33,299 bases of DNA, taken from the NCBI GenBank assembly GCA_902573175.1, contig CACGIS010000010.1, positions 1-33,299 of the forward strand, given 5' to 3'. Source of the stretch: Paracoccaceae bacterium (lineage in GTDB: Bacteria > Pseudomonadota > Alphaproteobacteria > Rhodobacterales > Rhodobacteraceae). Shown piece after piece: positions 8,514 to 17,162 of this stretch; the first letter of the stretch is position 1; each line of letters opens with the position of its first letter. The notes under the pieces are model-generated. The model made no database searches, was not told where the DNA came from, and was given only the letters and a program-made list of their open reading frames with translations. The translations under genes and the position numbers were made by a program.

Positions 8514-8519
8514 TATAAT
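8514..8519 (+). promoter_or_regulatory. Possible -10 box for the SOUL-protein gene
   Basis: A perfect TATAAT lies 51 bp upstream of the start at 8571, in a very T-rich divergent intergenic region. No clear TTGACA-like -35 is placed 17 bp upstream, so this is a weak assignment. Confidence 0.3.
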
Positions 8520-8570
8520 TTATTTTGATAAAACTGAGTACAAGCAAATAGAATCTAATGGGACTTAAAA

Positions 8571-9161
8571 ATGAGAGTTGGTCTAGTTTTTCTGTTAACT
8601 ATTTTCTACTTCTGGGCGAATATATCTATCGCATTAGAAGAGACTTCATATCGCGTAATTACTGCAAATCAAATTTATGAAATTAGAGAATATGATGATC
8701 GCCTTGCTGTGCAAACTAGGCAAAAAAATGGGCAAAACGGGGCCTTTAGAAAATTATTTAAGTACATTTCTGGATCAAATATCTCTTCCACAAAAATAGA
8801 GATGACGACGCCTGTCACACAGTCGATAAAAATAGATATGACCACGCCGGTTACGCAGAAGTTTCAAGATGGCGAAATAATTATGAAGTTTTTTTTGCCA
8901 AGAAAATTTCAACTAAAAACAGCACCTCAACCATTAAGTGAGGACCTATCTGTTGTCATCGTAAAAGGGGGTAAATATGCCGTTATAAAATACTCTGGAC
9001 GCTCAACTTATAAAAATTTTGAAAGGCAATCAAAAGTACTTCTCGAGGCTTTAGGTACTGACAAGATTGAAACAATTGATCAACCAATAAAGGCAACGTT
9101 TAACGGGCCTTTGACACCATTTTTTATGAGAAGAAATGAAGCGATGATTAGGATCGAGTAG
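8571..9161 (+). CDS. Exported SOUL-family heme-binding protein
   Basis: A 196-residue protein with an N-terminal hydrophobic signal segment (residues 3-21, VGLVFLLTIFYFWANISIA), so probably periplasmic. The SOUL/HBP family is recognised from YEIREYDDRLAVQT near residues 36-49, repeated MTTPVTQ motifs near 81-102, FFLPRKF, KYAVIKYSGRST, and a C-terminal segment with PLTPFFMRRNE. Family members bind heme or tetrapyrroles and have been linked to heme trafficking and stress. Here the MTTPVTQ unit occurs twice in tandem (KIEMTTPVTQS, KIDMTTPVTQK), with the DNA also repeated. GGGAC about 9 bases upstream may serve as ribosome site. It is followed by a good terminator. Confidence 0.93.
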   Translation: MRVGLVFLLTIFYFWANISIALEETSYRVITANQIYEIREYDDRLAVQTRQKNGQNGAFRKLFKYISGSNISSTKIEMTTPVTQSIKIDMTTPVTQKFQDGEIIMKFFLPRKFQLKTAPQPLSEDLSVVIVKGGKYAVIKYSGRSTYKNFERQSKVLLEALGTDKIETIDQPIKATFNGPLTPFFMRRNEAMIRIE

Positions 9162-9180
9162 TTCTAGATCTCGATGATTT

Positions 9181-9214
9181 AGCACGGGCATCTAAACATG
9201 CAAAAACCCGTGCT
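9181..9214 (+). terminator. Rho-independent terminator after the SOUL-protein gene
   Basis: An 8-bp perfect stem AGCACGGG / CCCGTGCT with an 18-base loop, followed by GATTTTTCT. It lies 19 bp after the stop at 9161 and just before the convergent gene ending at 9222. The loop is larger than ideal. Confidence 0.7.
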
Positions 9215-9221
9215 GATTTTT

Positions 9222-9845
9222 CTATTCGACCTTTACTAGCATTCTTGAAGACTTTAATGTTGCGGCCTCATGTGCAGCATTAACAATACCAAGAAATCGT
9301 TCATCGGTAACCATTTTGTCAACAGATTGTCCCCAATGAACCATGGATTCAAATCGGTACACTATTCTGAGCATTTCATGGTCATCCTTCATGATTGGCA
9401 TACCTACACCAACCTCAACTCCTAGGCTTTCCATAAGGTTTTGAAGTTCGGGCGCAAGCTCCAAGGCCTTTTGTACTGCTGATCTTGGGGTATGATAGTC
9501 GCGGTGCACCACAACTGGCTTACCGCCCTTTGGAGCGTTCCCAAATATCATTCTCCCTATCCAAGGACCTACAACTTCTCCGACGGGATCGACAGCCCGC
9601 AATTGCATTACCTTTTGGAAGTCTTCATCGGCACCAAAAGCTTCAAAAGCGGTTGCCCCTGCTTCAACAGTGTCATACCAGTTCATTAAGTCAAATCGAC
9701 CTGCCCCATCTCCAGCTACGACCTTAAATACGCTGGATTTTGCGCCATGCCGCTCCATAATGCTCGATAGTCGGAGCATCCTTTCCTGCAAAACGGCCTC
9801 TTTGCCAGTTACTGGCGTTACTTCTCTTATAGCTACATATGACAT
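9222..9845 (-). CDS. Tandem ferredoxin-like-fold protein of unknown function
   Basis: A 207-residue cytoplasmic protein. It reads as two alpha/beta halves of about 100 residues: the first from YVAIREVTPVTGKEAVLQERM to about residue 95, the second from KPVVVHRDYHTPRSAVQKA to the end. Each resembles the dimeric alpha-beta-barrel (ABM/NIPSNAP-like) fold, with a strand, a helix after 'VLQERM' or 'VQKALE', and a strand carrying DLMNWYDT or RIVYRFES. The start has a strong GGGAGG ribosome site 7 bases upstream. I cannot assign an enzyme; members of this fold bind heme or small aromatic or carbonyl compounds. It stands alone, 79 bp downstream of the secreted-protein gene on the same strand. Confidence 0.78.
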   Translation of the reverse strand: MSYVAIREVTPVTGKEAVLQERMLRLSSIMERHGAKSSVFKVVAGDGAGRFDLMNWYDTVEAGATAFEAFGADEDFQKVMQLRAVDPVGEVVGPWIGRMIFGNAPKGGKPVVVHRDYHTPRSAVQKALELAPELQNLMESLGVEVGVGMPIMKDDHEMLRIVYRFESMVHWGQSVDKMVTDERFLGIVNAAHEAATLKSSRMLVKVE

Positions 9846-9924
9846 TTTAATCCTCCCTATTTGTATCTATATGCTACTTACTAAACCAAAAATTTTCTAA
9901 TATATTTCCTCCGCAACTGTAGAA

Positions 9925-10386
9925 TTAGTTCACGGGTTTAAAATCGTAAACAACACCTCCATCTACCCGGGTCCTAGTTTTGCCTTGAAACTTAGCTCCT
10001 GTTAAAGTTGCCCACTTCCCAGTTCCCGCAATTATTGTTAGGGCAATTGTGCCGTCTGGTTGGAAAACACCATTGACTAGCGAAATGTCACCATCTGGAT
10101 CATGCGCCTGGCAAACCCCAATTCCCCCATTTGGTCGCTGTTGACCGGTAGCAAAAACCTGAAAATAATTACAGTTAACTTTCATTGCTTCGGGAAAACC
10201 TTCTGGCGGATTTTCATACATCCATATGTCGCTGGTCGTTGCCTGGACATGGTTACCAGAAGTGCCTTCAATAGTTTTTAAATCAATACGAACCCCTGTT
10301 CCAGATGCACTCAAAGCCGAATGACCTCCAGCAAAAGCAGCAAAAGGTGCAAATACCAACACTGCGGCTGCAATAATTCTTTTCAT
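9925..10386 (-). CDS. Secreted beta-rich protein of unknown function
   Basis: A 153-residue protein with a clear signal peptide (MKRIIAAAVLVFAPFAAFA, cleavage near residue 19). The mature part is polar and rich in Gly, Thr and Asp, with two Cys (VNCNYFQ and GVCQAHD) suited to a disulfide, and a motif GTGKWATLTGA typical of strands in small beta-barrels such as the allene-oxide-cyclase/dirigent-like barrel. That resemblance is by eye and weak. AAGGAAT lies about 8 bases upstream of the start. Role and ligand are unknown. Confidence 0.75.
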   Translation of the reverse strand: MKRIIAAAVLVFAPFAAFAGGHSALSASGTGVRIDLKTIEGTSGNHVQATTSDIWMYENPPEGFPEAMKVNCNYFQVFATGQQRPNGGIGVCQAHDPDGDISLVNGVFQPDGTIALTIIAGTGKWATLTGAKFQGKTRTRVDGGVVYDFKPVN

Positions 10387-10663
10387 TTTTATATTCCTTA
10401 TTTAATTGAACTTAAAGCTAGGATTTTCTGATAAAAATTATCAAGAATTACGTAACGCTATTTTTGCGCAGCATATTAATTGAACATTTTTTACGCACTA
10501 AGTATAATTTTGGGAGCAGTTTAATAAGTGATCGGTCAAGCAAATAAGTTTAAAACTTAGCATTTAGGTAAAGAATGGCCTGGGCAGTATAAAAATTTAA
10601 GATTTATATTCAAAGGTTATTCTAAATGAACTAAAGATCACATATCCAAATTGAGGTATTTTT

Positions 10664-11971
10664 ATGCAATTAGAGCGAAGAAAATGGGTACCAGAAGCCA
10701 GCGAAAATTTAGTTCAAGATTTGGCTCAAAAAGTTTCAGGATCATCTTCTAAAGAATTATTGAAACGGCTTACCTTTTTGGCTGATTTAAACAAAATAAT
10801 TCACGAGAAAGACTGTTTTAACCTAAATCCAGCTACCAATGTTATGAACCCACGGGCAGAGTCTTTTCTATCAAGCGGTATAGCGTCTCGCCCGTCGCTT
10901 GGATATCCTGGAGATAAATATGAAATGGGTCTTGAAGCTATAGAAGAAATAGAAGTTGTGGCTTCTAGTCTCGTGGCAGAAATTTTTTGCTCTAAGTTTG
11001 CCGAAATTAGAGTGCCCTCTGGTGCAATGGCAAACCTTTTTTCTTTTATGTCTATTTGCAAACCTGGAGATACAATTATTGTACCACCTGCCTCTATTGG
11101 TGGACATGTGACCCACCATAACCCAGGATGTGCAGGATTATTTGGGTTAAATATAATCGAAGCCCCTATCGATAAAGACTATTATACTGTGGATATAGAC
11201 CAACTTCGTGAACTTGCTTTGAAAGAAAAACCAAAACTTATCACACTGGGGGGTAGCCTTAATTTATTTGAGCATCCTGTTTCGGCAGTTAGTTCAATAG
11301 CCAAGGAAGTAGGGGCTAGACTTTTATTTGATGCAGCTCACCAGTGTGGGCTTATAGCAGGGAAAGTCTGGGAAAACCCACTAGATCTTGGAGCTGACGT
11401 AGTTACGATGAGTACCTACAAGAGCTTAGGAGGACCTCCAGGTGGTGCAATTATTACCAACGATGCTGGAATTGCAGAAAAAATTGATCGCATTGCATTT
11501 CCTGGCATGACAGCGAATTTTGATGCTGCTAAGTCAGCAGCTTTGGCTGTAACGATGCTGGATTGGAGGGAGTTCGGTAAAGAATACGTTGCTGAAATGG
11601 TTCTTATGGCTAAAACTCTTGCCTCATCTTTGGAAGAATACGATATCCCAATATTTTTTGGAGCCTTGGGACATACGCAATCACATCAGTTTGCAGTACT
11701 AGCAGAAGAGTATGGCGGAGGTCAGCAAGCATCTAAACTATTACGAAAATCTGGCTTTCTCGCTTGTGGAATTGGATTGCCGGTTAAAGAATTAGAGGGA
11801 GATATGAATGGTCTGAGGTTTGGCACTCCTGAATTGGTCAGGTGGGGTATGAAAGCAAAGGATTCAATCCGTTTGGCAGGATTGATTGCAAAAGCTTTGA
11901 AAGGTAAAACTCTCACAGAAGAGGTGTCAGAATGGCGCAAGACTTTTAAAAAGCTCCATTTTATCCACTAG
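10664..11971 (+). CDS. Serine-hydroxymethyltransferase-like PLP enzyme with altered active site
   Basis: A 435-residue fold-type I PLP enzyme. Alignment by eye to GlyA shows GYPGDKY near 79-85 (GlyA GYPGKRY), HVTHHNP (GlyA HLTH), FDAAHQCGLIAG (GlyA VDMAHVAGLVA), STYKSLGGPPGG with the PLP Lys at 253 (GlyA TTHKTLRGPRGG), and GLRFGTPELVRWGM near the C-terminus (GlyA GIRVGTPAITRRG). The His before the PLP Lys in GlyA is Tyr252 here and the N-terminal third is divergent, so this is probably a paralogue acting on a different amino acid (for example alpha-methylserine-type or aldolase chemistry) rather than the housekeeping GlyA. GAGG lies about 9 bases upstream of ATG. It stands alone. Confidence 0.85.
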   Translation: MQLERRKWVPEASENLVQDLAQKVSGSSSKELLKRLTFLADLNKIIHEKDCFNLNPATNVMNPRAESFLSSGIASRPSLGYPGDKYEMGLEAIEEIEVVASSLVAEIFCSKFAEIRVPSGAMANLFSFMSICKPGDTIIVPPASIGGHVTHHNPGCAGLFGLNIIEAPIDKDYYTVDIDQLRELALKEKPKLITLGGSLNLFEHPVSAVSSIAKEVGARLLFDAAHQCGLIAGKVWENPLDLGADVVTMSTYKSLGGPPGGAIITNDAGIAEKIDRIAFPGMTANFDAAKSAALAVTMLDWREFGKEYVAEMVLMAKTLASSLEEYDIPIFFGALGHTQSHQFAVLAEEYGGGQQASKLLRKSGFLACGIGLPVKELEGDMNGLRFGTPELVRWGMKAKDSIRLAGLIAKALKGKTLTEEVSEWRKTFKKLHFIH

Positions 11972-12027
11972 AATAGGATTCTGCTAATCCGGTTTTAATT
12001 TTAGCAATTGTTATTCATTTATAATGC

Positions 12028-13149
12028 TTAACTTCGCTTTAATTTCAGCTGAAAGAACGACTTATGATAACCGTTAAGCAACCAGTTCAAAGGCGTGAAC
12101 TTGATAAAAGTGTAATACAAAAATACGCAGACTATAAAACCAATGATGATTGTCAGTAAAAAATTACTGATTTGGCTCAATCCAGCCTCATAGAGGCCAG
12201 CACTGATTATAGGCAGTGGAATAACGTGCACTATGTATATGGGGTAAGAGAGTTCAACAAACCATCTAAGTGTTGCACTACTTGATTGGATAAATTTGGA
12301 TGCTAATCCAATAAAAAATAAACACCACAAGATAGTGTTGGCTCCTCTTGTAAATGCATTGAAAAGAACCTCAACGGTATCAAATTTCATAGATGTAATT
12401 TTTCTGATATCTTCTACTTCGCTGTAAAGTAAACTACCTGCATATAATTGTGCGAAATATGCCAACACAGATAGGATACCCAATAGTGTGATAGTTTTAT
12501 TCTCTGATAATTTACTGAAGATTTTTTGGTTCGAGTAAAGAAGAACGCCCAACAAAAAATATGAAAAATAATATACCAAGTTACCAGGTTTAAGACTAAA
12601 AAAAGTTTCTGACGGCATCAGTGCGTACGGATTAAACGAATTATTTAGAATGTGGGCTAAAGGTACTGTCGCAATTAACCATAAAGAAATTATGAGAAAT
12701 ATTATTGGGGAAATTATTTTACAAACAAGTTCTTTGAATACTTTGATTTTGTATAAAAGTGAGAAACACAAGACAAAAATCATTAGTTCATACAGGAACC
12801 ATAAATGCGCTGTAGTGAAATCAATCCTACCATCTAATATATCGTAAAATGCGGAAAATAATAAGCAGGTTATGCCTATTCTTATAATGCGATCCTTTAC
12901 GAAGTATGGGTTGCCTTTTTTTTCTATAACTAAAACAGCAAAAAAACCTGACAATAGAAAAAATAGAGGCATTCTCCAGTTACTGATGAAACTCATCACT
13001 AACCACCCCCAACTTTCTAGTACTGGTATATTCTCAATTTGAAAATCTCTTGCCACATCTGGCATCGTAAATAAGATAGGTGCATGAATGACTAATCCCA
13101 TCATCATTGCAAACGCTCTTAAAAAATCCAAGTTATGTAACCGTGACAT
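12028..13149 (-). CDS. Membrane acyltransferase, acyltransferase 3 family (OafA/OpgC-like)
   Basis: A 373-residue integral membrane protein with about ten hydrophobic helices. The N-terminus HNLDFLRAFAMMMGLVIHA carries the family's Arg and catalytic His, and WRMPLFFLLSGFFA near residues 60-75 is the second family signature. Such enzymes move acetyl, succinyl or similar groups onto extracytoplasmic glycans or lipids. The ATG at 13149 is chosen; the frame extends only to a TTG two codons earlier. The ribosome site is weak. The gene converges with the SHMT-like gene and is divergent from the hydantoinase region. No glycan genes adjoin it, so the acceptor is unknown. Confidence 0.9.
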   Translation of the reverse strand: MSRLHNLDFLRAFAMMMGLVIHAPILFTMPDVARDFQIENIPVLESWGWLVMSFISNWRMPLFFLLSGFFAVLVIEKKGNPYFVKDRIIRIGITCLLFSAFYDILDGRIDFTTAHLWFLYELMIFVLCFSLLYKIKVFKELVCKIISPIIFLIISLWLIATVPLAHILNNSFNPYALMPSETFFSLKPGNLVYYFSYFLLGVLLYSNQKIFSKLSENKTITLLGILSVLAYFAQLYAGSLLYSEVEDIRKITSMKFDTVEVLFNAFTRGANTILWCLFFIGLASKFIQSSSATLRWFVELSYPIYIVHVIPLPIISAGLYEAGLSQISNFLLTIIIGFIVCVFLYYTFIKFTPLNWLLNGYHKSFFQLKLKRS

Positions 13150-13516
13150 TTTCAATCTTTCTTTCGAGATTCTCAGAATTAAAAAATACTTGAGCCAATG
13201 CCAGAGACGTAATTATTACAGATTTATATTTCAAGAAAGTCTTACAGTATTGTCGGCGTTTAGGCGATTTGATTATAGTGAAAAAAGTAGCAGTGAGTGT
13301 GCCAAAGGTGGTTAAAATTAAATGTCCATAAAAACAGATACTTCTGATGGTAAATGGCAGTTCTGGATAGACTGGAGCATAATATTGAACTCTTAATAAA
13401 TGGCGAATTGGGATGTGTGGAAATATAGGTGTGCCAAATGTGGGCATCGGGGTAGCACTAAAGTATTGAAAAATAACAAGATGGTCATCAGGTGTGCTAA
13501 AGGTGTGCGAAAATAA
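13150..13516. other. 367-bp intergenic region upstream of the hydantoinase gene
   Basis: This stretch holds no convincing gene. It contains a relic of the hydantoinase 5' end (see 13297-13396) and three copies of a 14-base motif GTGTGCYAAAKGTG at 13297-13310, 13429-13442 and 13492-13505. The last copy overlaps the hydantoinase ribosome site. Confidence 0.6.
13297..13396 (+). pseudogene. Relic duplicate of the hydantoinase gene start
   Basis: From 13322 an ATG opens a 24-codon frame starting MSIKTDTSDGKWQFWID, which matches the true gene start MSIKTTTSSGKWEFWID at 14 of 17 residues, then diverges and stops at 13396. The homology also covers the leader: GTGTGCCAAAGGTG begins exactly 25 bases before this ATG, as GTGTGCTAAAGGTG does before the real start at 13517. 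The two copies are offset by 195 bases. It looks like the remains of a second hydantoinase gene or an old partial duplication. Confidence 0.8.
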
Positions 13517-16500
13517 ATGTCAATAAAAACAACAACATCTAGTGGTAAATGGGAATTCTGGATAGACCGTGGAGGCACGTTCACTGATATAGTTGCAAAG
13601 TCACCGGACGGATCTTTTAAAAACTCGAAGTATCTCTCTGAAAATCCGGAACAATATAAAGACGCTGCCATCCAAGGAATTCGTGATTTTTTGAAAATTG
13701 ATAATGATAAAAAAATCAAAGAATTGGATGTCGATTGTGTAAAAATGGGAACGACAGTGGCGACAAACGCTTTGCTGGAACGAAAAGGAGATCGAACGCT
13801 TCTTCTTATAACTGAAGGGTTCCGGGATTTACTTCGAATAGGATACCAAGCGAGGCCAAAACTTTTCGATTTCAATATTATATTACCTACTCCTATTTAT
13901 GAAATGGTTGGTGAAATCAAAGAAAGGTTAGACGCAGAAGGTGAAATAATTGAGCCATTAGATGAGGCGAAGGCTCGTGAGGGTTTGAAATCAGCTCGGG
14001 CTAAAGGAATTAAAAGTGTCGCTATCGCTTTAATGCATAGTTATTTGAACCCAATACACGAAAAGCGAATTGCACAAATAGCTGCTGATGAAGGGTTTGA
14101 GCAAATTTCAATTAGTCATGAAATTTCACCTCTTATGAAATTAGTTGGCAGGGCGGATACAACCGTTATCGATGCTTATTTATCTCCAATTCTGAAGCGT
14201 TACGTTGCTCAAATATCTTCAGAATTTGATACAGATTATGCAGCGCAACTTTTATTTATGCAGTCAAATGGTGGCTTAACAGACGCAAATATTTTCAGAG
14301 GAAAAGACGCTATACTTTCTGGCCCGGCCGGTGGAGTTGTGGGCATGGTCAAAACTGCACAAATTGCTGGATTTAAGAAATTAATTGGTTTTGATATGGG
14401 TGGGACTTCTACTGACGTCTGTCACTATAATGGCGAATTTGAAAGAAGTTTTGAAACAGAAGTTGCCGGTGCACGGGTCCGTGCTCCTATGATGGATATA
14501 CACACAGTTGCGGCTGGCGGAGGATCAATTTTACTCTTTCGAGATGGACGGTTTCAGGTTGGTCCCGAAAGTGCCGGAGCAAATCCAGGCCCTGCTTGCT
14601 ACCGAAGAGGGGGCCCATTAACGGTAACTGATTGCAACGTTATGTTAGGCAAGCTTCAGGCGCTTCATTTTCCATGTGTTTTTGGACCTAATGCCGATCA
14701 GCCAATAGATGTGTCAATTGTTGAAAACATGTTTAAAGAGTTTGCTGAAGAAATATCAATGAAAACAGGGAACAAACCTTTGCCGGCTGTAGAATTGGCA
14801 GACGGGTTTTTGCGAATAGCTGTCTCAAATATGGCCAACGCTATCAAAAAAATCTCTGTCCAAAGAGGATATGACATAACGAAGTATGCGCTACAATGTT
14901 TTGGCGGAGCAGGAGGGCAACACGCATGTCTGGTAGCTGATGCTTTGGGCATTCAAACTATTTTTATCCATCCTTTCGCAGGTGTCCTTTCAGCCTATGG
15001 TATGGGGCTAGCTGAAATTCGCTGTATGAAAGAGAGCCAATTTGAGCGTTCTCTCACTGATTATCAAGAAGCATTAGCGCTGCTTTCAGCATTATCAGAA
15101 AAAGCTACAGACCAAGTTGTATCTCAAGGGGTTCCTCACAACGACATAATTGTAAAGTGTAGAGCGCACCTACGGCTGAAAGGCTCACATCAAGCGCTTA
15201 TGGTTAGTTTTGGTAATTTGGAAGAGTTGAAAAAGCGTTTTGATGAAGCCCATCGTGCGCGTTATGGGTTTTCTAGTGATGGAAGAGAGCTCATATTTGA
15301 GGCCTTAAGTGTTGAGGCAATAGGTGGCGCATCTGAAATTAAAGAGGCGGTTTATGAAGAAGTGAAGCAAGCGCCAGTAGCAGTCGATATAGTGAAAATG
15401 ACTAGCCAAGGAGAGTTAATAAAAGCTCCACTATATGAGAGATCACTGTTGAAACCAGGGCAATGGATTTCTGGACCAGCAATTATAAAGGAACCCACAG
15501 GCACAAATATTATAGAGCCAGGTTGGAGTGCTAAAGTTAACGAATTCCGACACCTCATTTTAGAAAGAAAAGTGCCTATAAATAGAAAAGAGGCGATTGG
15601 AACGAAAGCGGATCCAATTATGCTGGAAGTTTTCAATAGCTTATTTATGTCTATAGCTGAGCAAATGGGGGCAACTCTTGCTAACACTGCATATTCTGTA
15701 AATATCAAAGAACGGCTCGATTTTTCATGTGCACTGTTCGACCCTAAAGGTGGACTAGTGGCGAACGCCCCTCATGTTCCGGTACATTTAGGAAGTATGT
15801 CTGGGTCTATTAAATCAATTATTCGACAAAATCCAAATATGAAACAGGGTGAAGTTTTTGCACTAAATGCGCCATTCAATGGGGGTACTCATTTACCTGA
15901 CGTTACTGTTATCACTCCAGTTTTTGATGATGATGGAGAGGTTCTGTTTTTTGTAGCATCACGTGGACACCATGCCGATATCGGGGGTAAAACCCCTGGA
16001 TCAGCGCCTCCTGACAGTCAAACTATTGAAGAAGAAGGTGTATTAATTGATAATTTTAGGCTAGTGGAGAATGGCAATTTCAGAAGGCAAGAAACCAAAC
16101 AACTTCTTGGTTCTGGAAAATATCCCTGCAGAAACATTGAGGAAAATCTAGCAGATTTAGCTGCTCAAGTTGCTGCAAACGAAACAGGGGTTCGAGAAGT
16201 AAACAAGATGATCGAACAGTTTGGCGTTAAAGTTGTACACTCCTATATGCGCTATGTGCAGGACAACGCCGAGGAGTGTGTTAGACAGGTTCTAGCCAGA
16301 TTGAAAGGCGGAAAGAGCGAATATGAATTGGATAACGGTAAATTCATAAGAGTATCAGTAAGCGTAGATAAAAAAGCAAGAACAGCAAAGATAGATTTTA
16401 CAGGAACAGCCGCAAAAGATCCACTCAATTACAATGCACCGCTAGCCGTTTGTCATGCTGTAGTACTATATGTTTTTCGCAGCCTCATCGGCAAAGAAAT

Positions 16501-17134
16501 TCCATTAAATGAGGGATGCTTTCGTCCGCTGACAATTATAGCACCTAAGGGGAGTATGATCCATGCTGAATATCCCTCAGCGGTTATTGCCGGAAATACA
16601 GAGGTGAGCCAGTTAATGTGCAATGCTCTTTTGCAGGCATTGGGGGTTATGGCCGGCAGTCAGGGAACAATGAATAATTTTGTGTGGGGAAATGATGAGT
16701 TGCAAAACTACGAAACAATCTGTGGTGGAAGTGGTGCAGGGTCCAATTTTAATGGATGTTCTGGTGTTCAAACCCATATGACTAACACCAGAAGTACGGA
16801 TCCCGAAATTTTAGAGTTTCGTTTTCCTGTGAGAGTTGAGGAAATGTCAATAAGGGTTGGGTCCGGTGGTAATGGAAAATTTACTGGTGGTGATGGGATA
16901 ACTCGGCGTTTGCGCTTTCTTGAGCAAATGACGGTAACAACTTTGTGTTCCCATAGGCGGGTGCCTCCAAAGGGTCTAAATGGAGGCGAAAATGGCGAGG
17001 CAGGACGCGAATGGATTGAGCGTCAGAATGGAAGTATCGATAGGCACAATGGAAATGATGAAAACGAATTATATCCTGGTGATGTATTTGTAATGCAGAC
17101 ACCTTCTGGAGGTGGGTTTGGCACTAAAAACTAA
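13517..17134 (+). CDS. Fused hydantoinase A/B (5-oxoprolinase type, ATP-dependent)
   Basis: A 1205-residue cytoplasmic enzyme. Residues about 11-190 are the HyuA N-terminal domain (WIDRGGTFTDIV near 16-27, MGTTVATNALLERKG), about 205-530 the actin-like hydantoinase A core (FMQSNGGL, ILSGPAGGVVGM, GFDMGGTSTDV near 291-301), and about 695-1195 the HyuB half (ERLDFSCALFD, NAPHVPVHLGSM, FALNAPFNGGTHLPDVT, SRGHHADIGG, SGGGFG at the C-terminus). Such fusions hydrolyse 5-oxoproline, N-methylhydantoin or related cyclic amides using ATP. AAAGGTG about 10 bases upstream serves as ribosome site. It converges with an operon encoding two amide hydrolases, 28 bp away, suggesting related substrates. Which cyclic amide is used cannot be read directly. 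Confidence 0.93.
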   Translation: MSIKTTTSSGKWEFWIDRGGTFTDIVAKSPDGSFKNSKYLSENPEQYKDAAIQGIRDFLKIDNDKKIKELDVDCVKMGTTVATNALLERKGDRTLLLITEGFRDLLRIGYQARPKLFDFNIILPTPIYEMVGEIKERLDAEGEIIEPLDEAKAREGLKSARAKGIKSVAIALMHSYLNPIHEKRIAQIAADEGFEQISISHEISPLMKLVGRADTTVIDAYLSPILKRYVAQISSEFDTDYAAQLLFMQSNGGLTDANIFRGKDAILSGPAGGVVGMVKTAQIAGFKKLIGFDMGGTSTDVCHYNGEFERSFETEVAGARVRAPMMDIHTVAAGGGSILLFRDGRFQVGPESAGANPGPACYRRGGPLTVTDCNVMLGKLQALHFPCVFGPNADQPIDVSIVENMFKEFAEEISMKTGNKPLPAVELADGFLRIAVSNMANAIKKISVQRGYDITKYALQCFGGAGGQHACLVADALGIQTIFIHPFAGVLSAYGMGLAEIRCMKESQFERSLTDYQEALALLSALSEKATDQVVSQGVPHNDIIVKCRAHLRLKGSHQALMVSFGNLEELKKRFDEAHRARYGFSSDGRELIFEALSVEAIGGASEIKEAVYEEVKQAPVAVDIVKMTSQGELIKAPLYERSLLKPGQWISGPAIIKEPTGTNIIEPGWSAKVNEFRHLILERKVPINRKEAIGTKADPIMLEVFNSLFMSIAEQMGATLANTAYSVNIKERLDFSCALFDPKGGLVANAPHVPVHLGSMSGSIKSIIRQNPNMKQGEVFALNAPFNGGTHLPDVTVITPVFDDDGEVLFFVASRGHHADIGGKTPGSAPPDSQTIEEEGVLIDNFRLVENGNFRRQETKQLLGSGKYPCRNIEENLADLAAQVAANETGVREVNKMIEQFGVKVVHSYMRYVQDNAEECVRQVLARLKGGKSEYELDNGKFIRVSVSVDKKARTAKIDFTGTAAKDPLNYNAPLAVCHAVVLYVFRSLIGKEIPLNEGCFRPLTIIAPKGSMIHAEYPSAVIAGNTEVSQLMCNALLQALGVMAGSQGTMNNFVWGNDELQNYETICGGSGAGSNFNGCSGVQTHMTNTRSTDPEILEFRFPVRVEEMSIRVGSGGNGKFTGGDGITRRLRFLEQMTVTTLCSHRRVPPKGLNGGENGEAGREWIERQNGSIDRHNGNDENELYPGDVFVMQTPSGGGFGTKN

Positions 17135-17162
17135 AGTTTATAATCTTGAGACAGAAAGATAA

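Noticed and set aside
11978-12000. GGATT / AATCC hairpin after the SHMT-like gene
   Set aside because: A 5-bp stem with a short, interrupted T run. It may help termination but is too weak to call.
13133-13447. 104-codon minus-strand frame upstream of the acyltransferase
   Set aside because: No family resemblance and no ribosome site. It overlaps the hydantoinase relic and has composition of noncoding AT-rich DNA.
13393-13875. 160-codon minus-strand frame over the hydantoinase start
   Set aside because: Antisense to well-conserved hydantoinase domain sequence.
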